Made by a program: the position numbers and the translations under genes. From Symbiodinium natans (lineage: Eukaryota > Sar > Dinophyceae > Suessiales > Symbiodiniaceae): 64,000 nucleotides of DNA. A model generated the notes under the pieces. The model did not search any database and was not told the origin of the DNA. It worked only from the letters and a program-made list of their open reading frames with translations. The DNA lies in the NCBI GenBank assembly GCA_905221605.1, contig CAJNDS010002373.1:1-64000 (forward strand), in the 5' to 3' direction. Shown piece after piece: positions 20,961-30,859 of this stretch (position 1 is the first letter of the stretch; each line of letters begins with the position of its first letter).

Positions 20961-21279
20961 GTAGCCCTAAACCCTAAACCCTAAAGCCCTTTAAGAGCCG
21001 GTCCAAGGAGAGATGTCGGGGCTCCATCGCCAGTCCATCATCTCGCATGGCCCTGACTACCCGGCAGCGTCAAGGGGGGGGGGGGGGGCGGGGCGGGGGG
21101 GCCCTTCTTCTCAAATTCCCCTAAGAAAAGAAAGGGTTTAGGGTTTAGGGTTCAGGGTTCAGGGTTCAGGGTTTAGGGTTTCGGGTTTTTTTTGCCACCT
21201 GCCTCGCTGACCTCTCGGACACACCGCAGGGCACTAGTCTGACACGTTGGTTTAGGGATTAGGGTTTGGGGTTTAAGCT

Positions 21280-21385
21280 TAAATTAAGACCCCAGAACCT
21301 ACTTTTTTGTAGGTTATTGCCAAAAAAACCTTCATCGGATTCTTGGGTCACCTACCAAAAAGGAGGGGTAGGTGTCTTTCTTTAC
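21280..21385 (+). mobile_element. Family I element, copy 1
   Basis: CCAGAACCTACTTTTTTGTA, CCTTCATCGGATTCTTGGGT and CACCTACCAAAAAGGAG. A reverse-complement copy is at 30190-30290 and a partial one at 47720-47790. Confidence 0.55.
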
Positions 21386-21399
21386 ACCCTATCTAGATT

Positions 21400-22640
21400 C
21401 AGGGATGTCAGGGTTTGGGGTATAGGGCCTAGGCCTTCTAAGCACCCTCAACCTGGACCACATGCACCTGAAAAGGGCTCAAGGTCAGGTTTAATCGCTC
21501 ACAATCGGACAAGCCAGGCGAGGCAAACACGGTTCATGAGTCTTGCTGGTGGCTCCATAGCACATATGGCCACGGCCAGTCTGGTGATGCTAGCATCAAC
21601 GCTCTATCTGCAGGTACACTCGCTCGTGAAACTACCAGGACACGCTCAGTACTCATCCACAATGCCACATCATCGCTGGCTTCACTGTTCGGGCAGGGGA
21701 GGAACTAGAACCGTCCTATCATGGAAACTACGATTTCCCCAAGCTAACCCCATTCCTCCCCCCGTGGGACTTTGTCCTCTTGGCCCTCGCTATCACCTCC
21801 TTTCGTCCTCAGCCCATTCATCGTGCCCCGCACTGCGACGCGGATGTCTGGGGCGAAGTGTATGCAGCCCCAATTCAGTAAATTCAGTAAATTGGCATGC
21901 AGCATGAATTCGCCCAAGTTCCCGAACGCAGGCGCTTCCTCCGACCATGGGCATGGGGCGGTTTGCATGCCGACCCCATGGGGCAGTTTGCATGCCGACC
22001 CCATTGTGGCGCTGCGTAGGCTGAAAACTGGACAGCTAGGATCAGTGCCATGTCCTGTGCGGAATAGCAAGACCCCAGCGCGGACGCCGATCGATGTGTA
22101 TTTACACCGAGCGATGCGAGTTAAAAACCCAACCCACAGTATTAAGACTCCGCAATGCAACCCGGGGGCCATAGGCGGGACCGCTGGCTCTGGCGGCGCC
22201 AGCGTGTCCGCGCGCTGGGCCGCCGGCGCGGCGACTTGGCGGTGCGCCTCCTGCTGCTTCGGGCATACATGTCTCTCCCGAACACCAGCCATGCAGCACC
22301 TGTTGTCGGGATTTCCCGTCGGGGCCCAGCCGGCCACGGCGTGCTTGGCATGCACCACACGCAGCCTGCCCGAATACTCTTCATGCACCACATGCAGTGT
22401 GCCCAAACACACTCCCCCCAATTCCCTGGTCCTCCCCTCTGTTTGCCATCCTTATTACTTCTCCCCACCTGCACGGGCCTCGGCGTTAGCGTGTGCTTGA
22501 GACCTCCTCGGTCTGCGTTCCGGCGTTCAACCACTGCCCTACATTGCAGACAGCGCAAGACAGTAGCTACTCAGTAGCGCATTTCCCACACTTCGCGGCA
22601 GGGCACTCTCCCTCTCTCTGCTCTCTGTCTTCCTCTCTCC
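21400..22640. other. Tract-free block with long overlapping ORFs, not assigned
   Basis: Opposing frames of 225-242 codons (minus 21744-22421; plus 21772-22500) cover a GC-rich segment without telomere heptamers. On the plus strand a piece at 21551-21680 (MATASLVMLASTLYLQVHSL) reads as protein. A 25-nt unit (GCAGTTTGCATGCCGACCCC core) is duplicated in tandem near 21955-22005. I cannot decide which ORF is real. The block lies downstream of the relict spliced leader on the minus strand. Confidence 0.35.
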
Positions 22641-22649
22641 CCAGCTCCG

Positions 22650-23162
22650 CTATTCGTCTACTATGTCTGCCGAGTGGGCTTCCGGCGCCGGTTCCTGGCC
22701 CGCCCACATGCCCTCTAGCCAGGCTGCGGCCAACAGGTGTGCCGCCTCCTGAACTCCACGGACATAATATGTGTTACCATACAGGTAGGGTTCTACAGCC
22801 CACAAACCATCGGCCCGCAGCGCCCTTCCCGCCCCGCAATCCTCTCTACCAAGCTGACCCTCAATGATTTCCGCTACGGCACCCGCCAACGGCCGAGACA
22901 TCTGGCCTAACGATGATCTCAGGTACCTCACCCACGTTCCCGCCGGTGCATCATCAGTTGTAGCTAGGTTACTCAGTAGCTTCTGATTCGGTTTAGGGCC
23001 GCCACTCACGAGCCTCGCTGCTGCACATACTGGAAATGCGGGGGGTTGGATTGTGGAAGGACTCTCCAGTGGTTTGTTGAGGGCTCCCAGGCTGCTGGGT
23101 GTGTTGTGGATGTCTGGTGGCCTACAGGACTTGTGGGCTTGTACAAGGGGGGGCGCAAACAT
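22650..23162 (-). CDS. Unrecognised ORF downstream of a relict spliced leader
   Basis: The minus frame includes TTDDAPAGTWVRYLRSSLGQ, MSRPLAGAVAEIIEGQLGRE and LWAVEPYLYGNTYYVRGVQE and stops at 22650. An upstream minus piece at 23283-23492 (QPNLAEFQEDDGALEYVLDV) is in another frame and may be the N-terminal part. Both lie 3' of the DinoSL sequence at 23591-23612, so the block could be a reinserted cDNA. No family is recognised. Confidence 0.4.
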   Translation of the reverse strand: MFAPPLVQAHKSCRPPDIHNTPSSLGALNKPLESPSTIQPPAFPVCAAARLVSGGPKPNQKLLSNLATTDDAPAGTWVRYLRSSLGQMSRPLAGAVAEIIEGQLGREDCGAGRALRADGLWAVEPYLYGNTYYVRGVQEAAHLLAAAWLEGMWAGQEPAPEAHSADIVDE

Positions 23163-23590
23163 CAGCGACTGTGGGCCTTCGGGGGCCTAGCCGCCAAAGC
23201 CTCCAAGCCCAAGAAGACCATGGCGGCCTTGACTGGAAGCGGTGCTGGAGCCAGTGCGCCCTTTCAGCAGCACGACCACCTCCTAGTGGAAACGGCCCCA
23301 TTCACGAGCCGGAGGTTCGCAGGTTTCGTCGGAGTTCCGCATTACGTCGAGTACGTATTCGAGGGCTCCGTCATCTTCCTGGAACTCGGCCAGGTTTGGC
23401 TGGGAGGTATTGGCGCTGCGTGGTCGTCCGTTCCAACATACGGGCGCACAGGGCGCGGGACCAACCGAAAAATTGGAATCATTGGATGCCACGCTTTCGG
23501 TGTCCCAGGGTGCATCCTCAGGAAGACCGGGTCTTCATCCCTTCAGGCTACTGGGTAAAACCCTAGACCTGTGAGCCCATGCACGCTTCG

Positions 23591-23612
23591 CTTGAGCCAA
23601 AATGGCTACGGT
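23591..23612 (-). other. Relict dinoflagellate spliced leader (DinoSL) in the genome
   Basis: The minus strand reads A then CCGTAGCCATTTTGGCTC then AAG, a complete match to the conserved 22-nt DinoSL including its degenerate first position. It is followed by CGAAGCG and not by a GT donor, so it is not an SL RNA gene. The base 5' of it is part of a telomere-like array. This fits the known dinoflagellate process in which trans-spliced mRNAs are reverse-transcribed back into the genome. Confidence 0.9.
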
Positions 23613-23690
23613 TTAGGGTTTAGGGTTTAGGGTTTAGGGTTTAGGGTTTAGGGTTTAGGGTTTAGGGTTTAGGGTTTAGGGTTTAGGGTA
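23612..23690 (+). repeat. Telomere-like tract abutting the spliced leader
   Basis: About 11 perfect TTTAGGG units. Its first T is shared with the variable first base of the spliced leader. The other end runs through GGGTAAG into a plus-strand exon-like piece. Confidence 0.95.
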
Positions 23691-23693
23691 AGA

Positions 23694-24682
23694 GGCGATC
23701 TTACCCCCCCAGAATCCCTTCAAAGGTCCAGTTGCGGGTCTGATTGTGGGCCTCGTCGCGCATCCTGGGTACTTCAGACCTAGATGAGCCCCTACAAGGG
23801 CTCGTGGTCTCCTGTACCTTCATAGGGATTTTCGTTAAGCATCCCCCTGCCTTCGCAGGTAGGCTAAGATTCCTATAAGCAAAAAGTGTAGGCTTGGGAT
23901 TCTGCAGGTTTTACTCTAAGGTTTATCTTAACCTTGAAGAGCACATAATCCGAATGACCATAAATCCGTTTCCGTGTTCATTGGGTCCCAAGAACTAATG
24001 GTGATGTTCATCTTGCAGAGGAGCCGAAACAGACTGGGGACTTGGCAAAGAAGAGGTACAAAGTAGAAGGGGGCCTTCTAAAGCCCTAATTCAGAACCCT
24101 TTTGCCTACACACTAAACCACCCTAGTTCAACATAGGGTGCCTGCGGAGCGCGCGGACGTCACGGAGGAGTCCTTGCAAAGAAGTACACACCTATGGCCT
24201 ACATCATCCCCTTACAGGAACGTACTTGGCGAAGTCCATGCTCTGGCATATGATCCTAAATTAGCCCTTCTAGGTTGGAATATTCCCCCTTATATTAACA
24301 GTCCTTCGTAGGGATTACAGTACTGATCCCATTATAAGGGGGAACATCCCCAAATTCACCCTTGAATATGGCGAAGGCGGGAAGCTCCCGACTCTGAAAC
24401 ACCTTGTCAGAGGTCCGGCTTGGCAACGCCGTCGCGCAGCTTGTCACAGCGGAACCAAAAAACGTGCCGGTTCACAATTGGCTTCGTCCACGTTTTGCGG
24501 CGCTCGAAGGCGCATGCTCCCAGAGGAAAGCAGTCGGCAAGTTCTTCCCCACGACTATTGGCAGGATTGAGGGCGCAACAGTGAAGTTGAATGCGCTGGC
24601 AATCCCCAATGTTTCGCCGATCGCGCGGACGCGTGCAAACAAATACGGTTTAAAGACTCCTTCCCGAAACCCTAAACCCTAA
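23694..24682 (+). CDS. Unrecognised multi-exon gene with a family B intron
   Basis: Pieces are 23694-23785 (ILPPQNPFKGPVAGLIVGLV, AHPGYFRP), 24019-24090 (EEPKQTGDLAKKRYKVEG), 24127-24275 (VPAERADVTEESLQRSTHLW, NVLGEVHALAYDPKLALLGW) and about 24404-24665 (RLGNAVAQLVTAEPKNVPVH, RKAVGKFFPTTIGRIEGATV). The third resembles one blade of a WD-type repeat, a weak impression only. It stops at family B copy B3. The last piece runs into a CCCTAAA tract. Confidence 0.45.
24276..24350. mobile_element. Family B element, copy B3, internally shortened
   Basis: GGAATATTCCCCCTTATATT, AACAGTCCTTCGTAGGGATT, then ATTATAAGGGGGAACATCCC. The preceding coding piece ends GGTTG|GAATATTCC, a possible GA donor inside the element terminus. 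Confidence 0.7.
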
Positions 24683-25057
24683 ACCCTAAACCCTAAACCG
24701 CACTCCTTCTCCATCATAAGTAATCGCTTCCCTCAAATACTAAACTCCACCCTAATTTTTCTAGGGCTTTTGCTAGGAAGTTGGGGTCTGGGGTTCCTCC
24801 GCTTGCGGCCCAAGGACACATACGTGCAATCATACAGGTATAGCTTCCTTGGTGACCAAATGAAAGTGAAAAACTGGGGTCGGAAACCCTGTTATGCTAC
24901 TACCATTCCTACTGAACGGTATAATTTCACGTGAAAGCATGCTTTTCTACCTCTCACACCTGTGCCTGCAGCACAAAGCCCTGCCTTTCTAATTTATGTG
25001 GGGGCTCCTCGTCCACACTCGACCAATCGTCGCATGGGACCTGTTTGGGGTGGTTGA

Positions 25058-25511
25058 GAGCTTAGGGTTGAGCAGAGCTTTTGGCTTCGTTTCGTCTTCA
25101 TGCTGAATTTAGAGCAGCTGCTGCTTCCTTGGGACCAATGTGAACCCTAAGACTGGGGTCATATGTCTACTATATACTGTAGTTCCTAATATTTAGGATT
25201 TTGAACCATTTGGCCCCCTCAGGTTTTTGAACTCCGCCCAGCCCTCAACAAAGCCTTTAAGCCCCCTGCAGGTTCATGTGAGGTTCAGGCCGTCTTTTCA
25301 AAACTTGGTTGTTCACACCCAACATTCATTCCTGGAGGTCCGTGGCAGTGTATAGGGCACGGGGGTTCAGGGCTTTAGGGTTTAGGGGTGCAACCCTGTA
25401 AGGAAGAAGCAACATGCACCTTCCCATCGTTGCTGGCTTCAGACCACAATGGCAGAACAAGTGCAAGGGGCCACTTCCACTTCTACCACTACACAGCACA
25501 AGCCCGCCTGA
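25058..25511 (+). CDS. Unrecognised three-exon piece with a family C intron
   Basis: Exon-like pieces are about 25075-25128 (ELLASFRLHAEFRAAAAS), 25223-25370 (VFELRPALNKAFKPPAGSCE, VQAVFSKLGCSHPTFIPGGP) and 25389-25511 (CNPVRKKQHAPSHRCWLQTT, MAEQVQGATSTSTTTQHK, TGA). The first gap is a family C element ending CCCCCTCAG. The second is a short TTTAGGG-like stretch. The phase at the first junction is not resolved. Confidence 0.45.
25129..25222 (+). mobile_element. Family C element between two coding pieces
   Basis: TTGGGACCAATGTGAACCCT, GGGGTCATATGTC, TGTAGTTCCTAATATTTAGG, ATTTGGCCCCCTCAG. It lies exactly in the gap between the two frames, in the usual family C orientation. Confidence 0.55.
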
Positions 25512-25729
25512 ACACCAAAACGGCCCTGAAGACTTTCGGACGCCTTACTAAAACGACGCCTTACTAAAACAGCCCCCATGCTACGCAAACAACCCTGCTC
25601 GGATCGAATTCGGCCAGCGAAGGCCTAAACCCAAAACCCTTCTGCAAACCCTACGCCCCAAACTCTACAATACCCCCTTAGAACCTTTGATAAAACATAA
25701 CTTAGGGGGCAGAAGTCTAAACCCTAAGG

Positions 25730-27200
25730 GTTTAACCCTAAACCCTAAATCCTAAACCCTAAACCCTAAACCCTAAACCCTAAACCCTAAACCCAATGAG
25801 GAGGCTTCATCAGTGGGCCTCACAGCGCTCCGAGAAGGCTTCCGTCCGGTTCCCCACAGTGGTCTCCTTTTCGGCAGTTTGGGTGAGTAGGGTTTAGGGT
25901 TTAGGGTTTAGGGTTTAGGGTTTAGGGTTTTGGGGTTTGGGGGTTGAGGGCTTCGGAGTTTAGGGCTTAGGGCTTAGGAGTTCAGGGCTTGGGGGTTTAG
26001 GGCTTGGTGGTTTAGACGTTCTTTACATATTTGCCATCTGCCTAGATGACTCTCGCGACTTTTCGAGCTTAGGGTTTGGGGTGCAAAGTTTAGGGTGAAT
26101 GGGTTTCAGGGTTTGGGGGCTTGAGGATTTGAGGGTTCCTTAATGAAGGTTTCGGGGGAGGGGGGGGGGGACTTTGGGGTTTAGGACTTGGTCCAAGTGA
26201 AGGCGGTCTTCGGGTCAGAAAACGGGATTTCCTGGTGGCTTCAGCGCAGGCATAAGACGAAGTGCCAGCAGGACAACTAGCCGAAGCCCCCTGCAACCCA
26301 AAACCCTAAACTCCTAAGCCCCGAAGGCCCTACGTAAACCTTAAACCCAAAACCCTAAACTCCTAAGCGCCAAAGGCCTCCCCCCCCTCCCTCCCATGGT
26401 CTCCACCGAGTAAAGCCCGGAGTCACCAGAGCGGAGTCCCTGGTTTTGGAAAGGGTTTAGGGTTTAGGGTTTAGGGTTTAGGGTTTGGGGTTGGGTTTAG
26501 GGTTTAGGGTTTAGGGGACTCCTCCAGGGTTTTGTTGGCACCCGCATACAGTAGCTTAAGGGTTCAGAGGGTTTAGGGTTTAGGGTTGAGGGGAAGGGCT
26601 CAGGGAATCCTAGGCCCAGAGAACGTGCGCTCCATGCGCACTTTTTTCCAGATAACGAAACCTCCCTCAAACGCCCCCTGGCCCCGCCCTAAACCCTAAG
26701 CAGCCCTAAGACCAAGACCCCAACATGATTCATCAAGCGAAAAACTGACCCAAATGTTTAAACAAATCCCAAACAATCCAACAGCCCAATATATAACCCA
26801 ATAAACCCGAACCCCCCCCCCCAAAAAAAAAAAACAATACCCCAAAACCTCCAACAACCTAAAGTAACCCAACAAGCCTCAAAACCACAAATCACCCAGC
26901 AACAACTCGTAGGTTTTGCCTTGAAACCCATATTGAGCAATGCACCTAAATATCATCTTATTCAACCCAACACTGGGTTTAGGGTCTTGGGTTAAGGGTA
27001 CAGTTAGGGGCCTACCCAGCTAAGAACCCGAAACAGCCCAAGCAACCTTTAGAAACCAGACTCTGCAAGTTCAGCTGGGCGCCACCCATATCCTAACGCA
27101 TATCCCGAAACAGCCCCCTGACCCTAAACCCTAAACCCTGAACCCTAAACCCTAAGCCCTAAACCCTAAACCTAAACCCCTACGTAAACCCAATCCCCCC
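25730..27200. repeat. Tract-dense spacer
   Basis: CCCTAAA arrays at 25737-25795 and 27120-27170, TTTAGGG arrays at 25888-25930 and 26453-26517, and many single heptamers between (26040-26120, 26290-26370, 26560-26590, 26690-26710). 26750-26950 is A- and C-rich. No exon could be supported except perhaps short stretches near 26190-26290. Confidence 0.7.
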
Positions 27201-27267
27201 CTCCCCCCGCAAAAACACACACACACAAAACAAAAAAAAACAACCGAAAGAACCCAAGAGCAAAGAC

Positions 27268-27365
27268 TAAAGGTGGTACGCCTCAGAGTTCTTCTCGACC
27301 CTTGCCATGATCAAATGAGTGTTCACGGGGGATCCTTGCTTTCGATGGCTCGCGTCCTGCCGATT
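27268..27365 (-). CDS. Short terminal coding-like piece
   Basis: The minus frame reads DASHRKQGSPVNTHLIMARV and EKNSEAYHL, then TAG. A second minus frame over the same bases is equally open (KARIPREHSFDHGKGREEL), and a plus frame is open as well. Confidence 0.25.
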
Positions 27366-27542
27366 GGGATTTTGGGATTCTGGTCTCAGGGTGCTGGGGC
27401 TTTCGGGTTTTGGTGGTTTAGGGTGTTGAGGGTCGATGGCTTCGAATGCTTATAAGGCTTTTGAGACACTTCGGGTCACACGATTGACCGTTTGACGGGC
27501 CCGCCCTGGACCCTGAGGCCGAATCCTGCTTTCAGTGATAAC

Positions 27543-27800
27543 TTGAGGACCAGATGAACCCTCACATGGTTTATAGTTCATATTAGTGCCTCAATCGGAA
27601 TTCTAGTAGAGGGTACATGACTCCAATTTTAGGGTCCTACTCTTACTTCTGAGGGGCGGGCGGCAAAACAAGCAAAGGCACAGCGACATCTCTACTCAGC
27701 GAGACGACCGGCGCTACGTTCTACCTTGACGACCAAGATGAACCCCAAAATTTGGGGTCATATACCTGAACTACTCGAATTCCTTGAAACGAGGCCCGGC
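27543..27800 (+). mobile_element. Exon-like piece between two family C elements
   Basis: Element one, 27543-27637, starts TTGAGGACCAGATGAACCCT and ends TTTTAGGGTCC. Coding-like 27638-27724 reads LLLLRGGRQNKQRHSDISTQ and RDDRRYVL. Element two starts at 27724 with TTGACGACCAAGATGAACCC and is recognisable to about 27795. Both elements share orientation and offer GA donors at TT|GAGGACC and TT|GACGACC. Confidence 0.5.
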
Positions 27801-27809
27801 GTTTACAAC

Positions 27810-28060
27810 TTCGCTATTTTGCCCCCCCCGTAGACCATGCTCGCAGGTCAACCCCAAGCGATGTCCTTCTTCTCCTGACGCGGGAGGGAGCCCCCGAGCT
27901 CAGTTTCGCGGCCAGGTTCGGAAAATCAGGAGTGCCCTCTTGCCCAAAGTCCTCAATCCGAAACTGTGTAGCCTTCTTTCCCCCTGTACTACTATGAATT
28001 CCGATGAAGGCTACATGAACCATTGTACCGGGCTCATGTGGTCCCCAATGTTGGCCCCTA
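27810..28060. CDS. Coding-like piece, strand uncertain
   Basis: The minus strand reads KKATQFRIEDFGQEGTPDFP and NLAAKLSSGAPSRVRRRR; the plus strand reads AQFRGQVRKIRSALLPKVLN. Both are open across the piece. It is followed by a remnant of family C (27990-28060), a (CT)n run and a G run at 28097-28165. Confidence 0.3.
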
Positions 28061-28199
28061 AACCCTAAAAAAAACCTAAGCCCTAAACTTGAAACCCCTC
28101 TCTCTCTCTCTCTCTCTCTCTCTTTGGTTTTTTTGGACGGGTGCGGGGGGGGGGGGGGGGAGGGGGGATCCTGCCACCGTCCCTGGGGCAAGAAATGGC

Positions 28200-28420
28200 G
28201 CCATGACATAAAAATCGACCAAATTTAGCTATATACATACATTGTTCTTATCCCGAACATGCAGCTTTCTCGCTTTCTGATCTCACGTCAGATCGGTTCA
28301 CCGAGGATCAGGCCTTTCCCTTGCCGGACGCCTTCTTCTCCTGCGCCCAACTTGCAAGGTTTAGGGTTTAGGACCTATAGGGTTTAGGGTTAGGGTTGTG
28401 GTTTAGGGTTATGGTTTAGG
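28200..28420. other. Spacer with short telomere-like repeats
   Basis: Mixed unique sequence to about 28355, then imperfect TTTAGGG/TTATGG units to 28420. No exon was recognised. Confidence 0.4.
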
Positions 28421-28915
28421 GAGCAGCTGAACGTGCCAGGCCCAGAAGGAGCCAATGTGGCCAACGGTTGCATGTGCCAACCTCAAGAATCACGAAGTCT
28501 CCTTGGAGTCAAATCTCCCAAGCTGCTGATGGTACTCTGTCAGAGTCCCTGTATCATAATACTAGAATAACCCCCAATACTATATTCTGATGACTAAGGC
28601 TCCCATATTAGGCCAGCGGGTCTCCCACAATCGCGACAAGAGGAACCCGAAAGTTGAGACCCTGTACTACGATGACCCCGGCTAGGGTACGGTGTGCAAA
28701 CATTTACACATGGACCGCAAACCCGGTTTAAGGTTCATTGTGTCCCCAGGGTAAGGTAAGAATCTCTCTGCCCCTAAACCCAAAAAACCCTATAAGCCCT
28801 AGACCCCCAAACATCGGCCTTGTGACTCGGCTTTTCGTTGGAGGCCTGTGCGAACTCGCACAGTACGATGCATGGCCGTCTCGATGTTCGATTGGCCCTC
28901 TATGCTATAAGTCTA
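28420..28915 (+). CDS. Unrecognised exons between tracts
   Basis: 28421-28566 reads EQLNVPGPEGANVANGCMCQ and PQESRSLLGVKSPKLLMVLC, ending TAA. 28803-28915 reads NIGLVTRLFVGGLCELAQYD and AWPSRCSIGPLCYKS and meets GGGTTTAGGG. The first begins directly after a TTTAGGG repeat. 28570-28750 between them is a diverged family C remnant. Confidence 0.45.
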
Positions 28916-28929
28916 GGGTTTAGGGTTAC

Positions 28930-29900
28930 TATGAACTCTATACAAGTTCTTTCGTTTAAAAGTTTGTGTGTAAAAAAATGCTGCCACAAAAGAGGATCGT
29001 ATACCCCACAACACTATCAGGCTTTCAAAGGAACTCCTCAAAATCCGTACGCTTCCCCCACCCGCCCCCTACCATCTCCCCCCCCCCCAAAAAAAAACAG
29101 CGCCCTGGGCTCATTGACCCTTGACCTACACCTCCCAACCCGAAAAAGAAGCTTGATATTCCCTTGCGCATTATGTTCCCTAAGGAAACTGCTTAAGACA
29201 ACCCCCCCCCCCCCCCCCAAAAGAAAAAACAAGAAAAACGACTGCCTTTGGTTTTTGTCAGCATATAGTAGGAAGCGATGGTAACCCTAAACCCTAAACC
29301 CTAAACCTACCTAACTCCCTGATTGGGGGGCCTCCTTGTCCTTGGGCTTGGGCGCCGGTTGGAGGTGGGCCAAGCGGGCCGAGTCCTTCCCGGGGTTTCG
29401 GAGTTTAGGGTTTCGGAGTTCAGGGTTTGGGGTTCAGGGAGTTTGTTTGTTTGTTTTTTTGGGTTGTTTTGTTTTTTAATTTTTTGTGTTTAGGGTTGAG
29501 GGCTTCGGAGTTTAGGTTTAGGGATTTGGAGTTTTGGGTTTAGGGCGAAGGGAAGGCCTGTGGCTTAGGGTTTTCGAGGGAAATGGAAGCTGTCTGACTT
29601 GGCTGCGACTCATGGAAGAGACACGAGGTAGCCGAAACCCTAAACCCTACTCTCCTGGATCCCAAGCCCTAAACCCTAGTCTCCTGGATCCTAAGCCCTA
29701 AATCCTAAACCCTAAACCCGAAATGCTACTCTCCTGGATGTCGGGGTCCTCGCCGCTCGACGCGCTGCCCACTGAGGGTCTTCGCTCCTTTGAGGCATCG
29801 TACAGGGAGTCTAGGGTTTAGGGCTTAGGGCGGGAAGCTCGCAGCACCCTTGGAGCGCATCAAATTGAAACCTTTCAAAACGAAAGGTGCCTTCGCTGAC
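28930..29900. other. Spacer with C runs, tracts and weak coding signal
   Basis: A plus frame at 28980-29284 is open, but large parts are proline/lysine translations of C and A runs at 29080-29100 and 29200-29220. TTTAGGG or CCCTAAA tracts lie at 29282-29308, 29400-29570 and 29635-29720, with a CTCCTGGAT-containing unit repeated three times at 29651-29740. No gene is assigned. Confidence 0.4.
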
Positions 29901-29911
29901 ATCTATACCTT

Positions 29912-30060
29912 ATGATGTCGCACGGCATCAACTACCAAGACTACCCACTCTCATGCAACTTCGGCCATTCGTGCGCGATATATATGAAGCCTGGACGGCG
30001 GTTCTTTCTGCTTCGGCAGCTTCCTTGCTGTCCTCAGGAGGAGGAGGAGGCGGCCAAGAA
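29912..30060 (+). CDS. Coding-like piece with ATG
   Basis: MMSHGINYQDYPLSCNFGHS and CAIYMKPGRRFFLLRQLP, then an acidic QEEEEAAK and a CCCTAAA repeat. It could be a first exon. The frame continues to 30169 but becomes less convincing beyond the repeat. Confidence 0.35.
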
Positions 30061-30189
30061 CCCTAAACCCTGGTTTCGAAGCCCTAAACTCAAGGCTTTT
30101 AGCCTTCGGAAACCCCGACCCTCCAAAATAAACTTCTTTCTTGCAACATCCCTGGGCGCAAGCCACTGAACCCTATCAGCCCTATAAAC

Positions 30190-30290
30190 CCTACCTTAAG
30201 AACCCAAAGCCTACTGCTTGGTAGGCTACCCAAGAATCCGATAAGAGATTTTATCATCAGAGGCTACAAACAAGTAGGTTTTAAGTTCTT
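30190..30290 (-). mobile_element. Family I element, copy 2
   Basis: The minus strand reads AAAACCTACTTGTTTGTAGC, TCTTATCGGATTCTTGGGTA and GCCTACCAAGCAGTAGGC, matching 21280-21385 on the plus strand. Confidence 0.55.
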
Positions 30291-30464
30291 ACGGCTTGGC
30301 ATAAACCCAAAACCCCAAAGCCCTAAAAAGCCCTGCAAAGCCCTTGGAGCTAGCACGACTTTCTTCTCAAAAATGTGGTCTTTTTTTGGGGTACCCTGTA
30401 GAAGCGGGGCCGCCTTAGAATAAGGACCCCCAAAGGGACCGTAATTTGGAGAGCTACCTGTATT

Positions 30465-30731
30465 ATGGTCCGTCATGAGCAGGGGGACGACACTCTCGAA
30501 GATTCCTCACATGGCATGCTGCTCCAATCTTTGCGCGGGATATCGGCAACCCTTTTGACCCCAAACCCTAATGCCCGCCCGAACTGCCGAACACGACATA
30601 CGGCGAACCGCCTTTTTGGCGTCTTTTTCCTTGGGATTCTTCGCCTCCCAGCTCCAGGGGGGACGGAATGCAGGGTGCATAGCTTAGGGGGTGTTGATGA
30701 GTTGATTGATGACACATATACCCCACCATAG
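30465..30731 (+). CDS. Unrecognised 88-codon ORF
   Basis: ATG at 30465. It reads VRHEQGDDTLEDSSHGMLLQ, SLRGISATLL, RLFGVFFLGILRLPAPGGTE and GVDELIDDTYTPP, then TAG. A family D element follows 20 bp later. The minus frame over the same span is open too but less natural. Confidence 0.4.
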   Translation: MVRHEQGDDTLEDSSHGMLLQSLRGISATLLTPNPNARPNCRTRHTANRLFGVFFLGILRLPAPGGTECRVHSLGGVDELIDDTYTPP

Positions 30732-30747
30732 TTGAGATCTCCTATGG

Positions 30748-30851
30748 GCATTTCCCAAAATGGGGCCTACCCCTTTGAAACCCCAAATAGAATCGAATCC
30801 CCTTAAAGGGACCCCCAAAAAGGGTGCCCTGAGTTTCGGAGACCCCCCCCC
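30748..30851 (+). mobile_element. Family D element, copy D2
   Basis: GGGCATTTCCCAAAATGGGG, AATAGAATCGAATCCCCTTA, AAGGGTGCCCTGAGTTTCGG. Same order as D1 at 16078. Confidence 0.6.
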
Positions 30852-30859
30852 CCTCGATG

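Noticed and set aside
23591-23612. SL RNA gene
   Set aside because: A transcribed SL RNA gene would have a GT donor directly after the leader and an Sm site. Here the leader continues CGAAGCG, so it is a relict in a reinserted cDNA.
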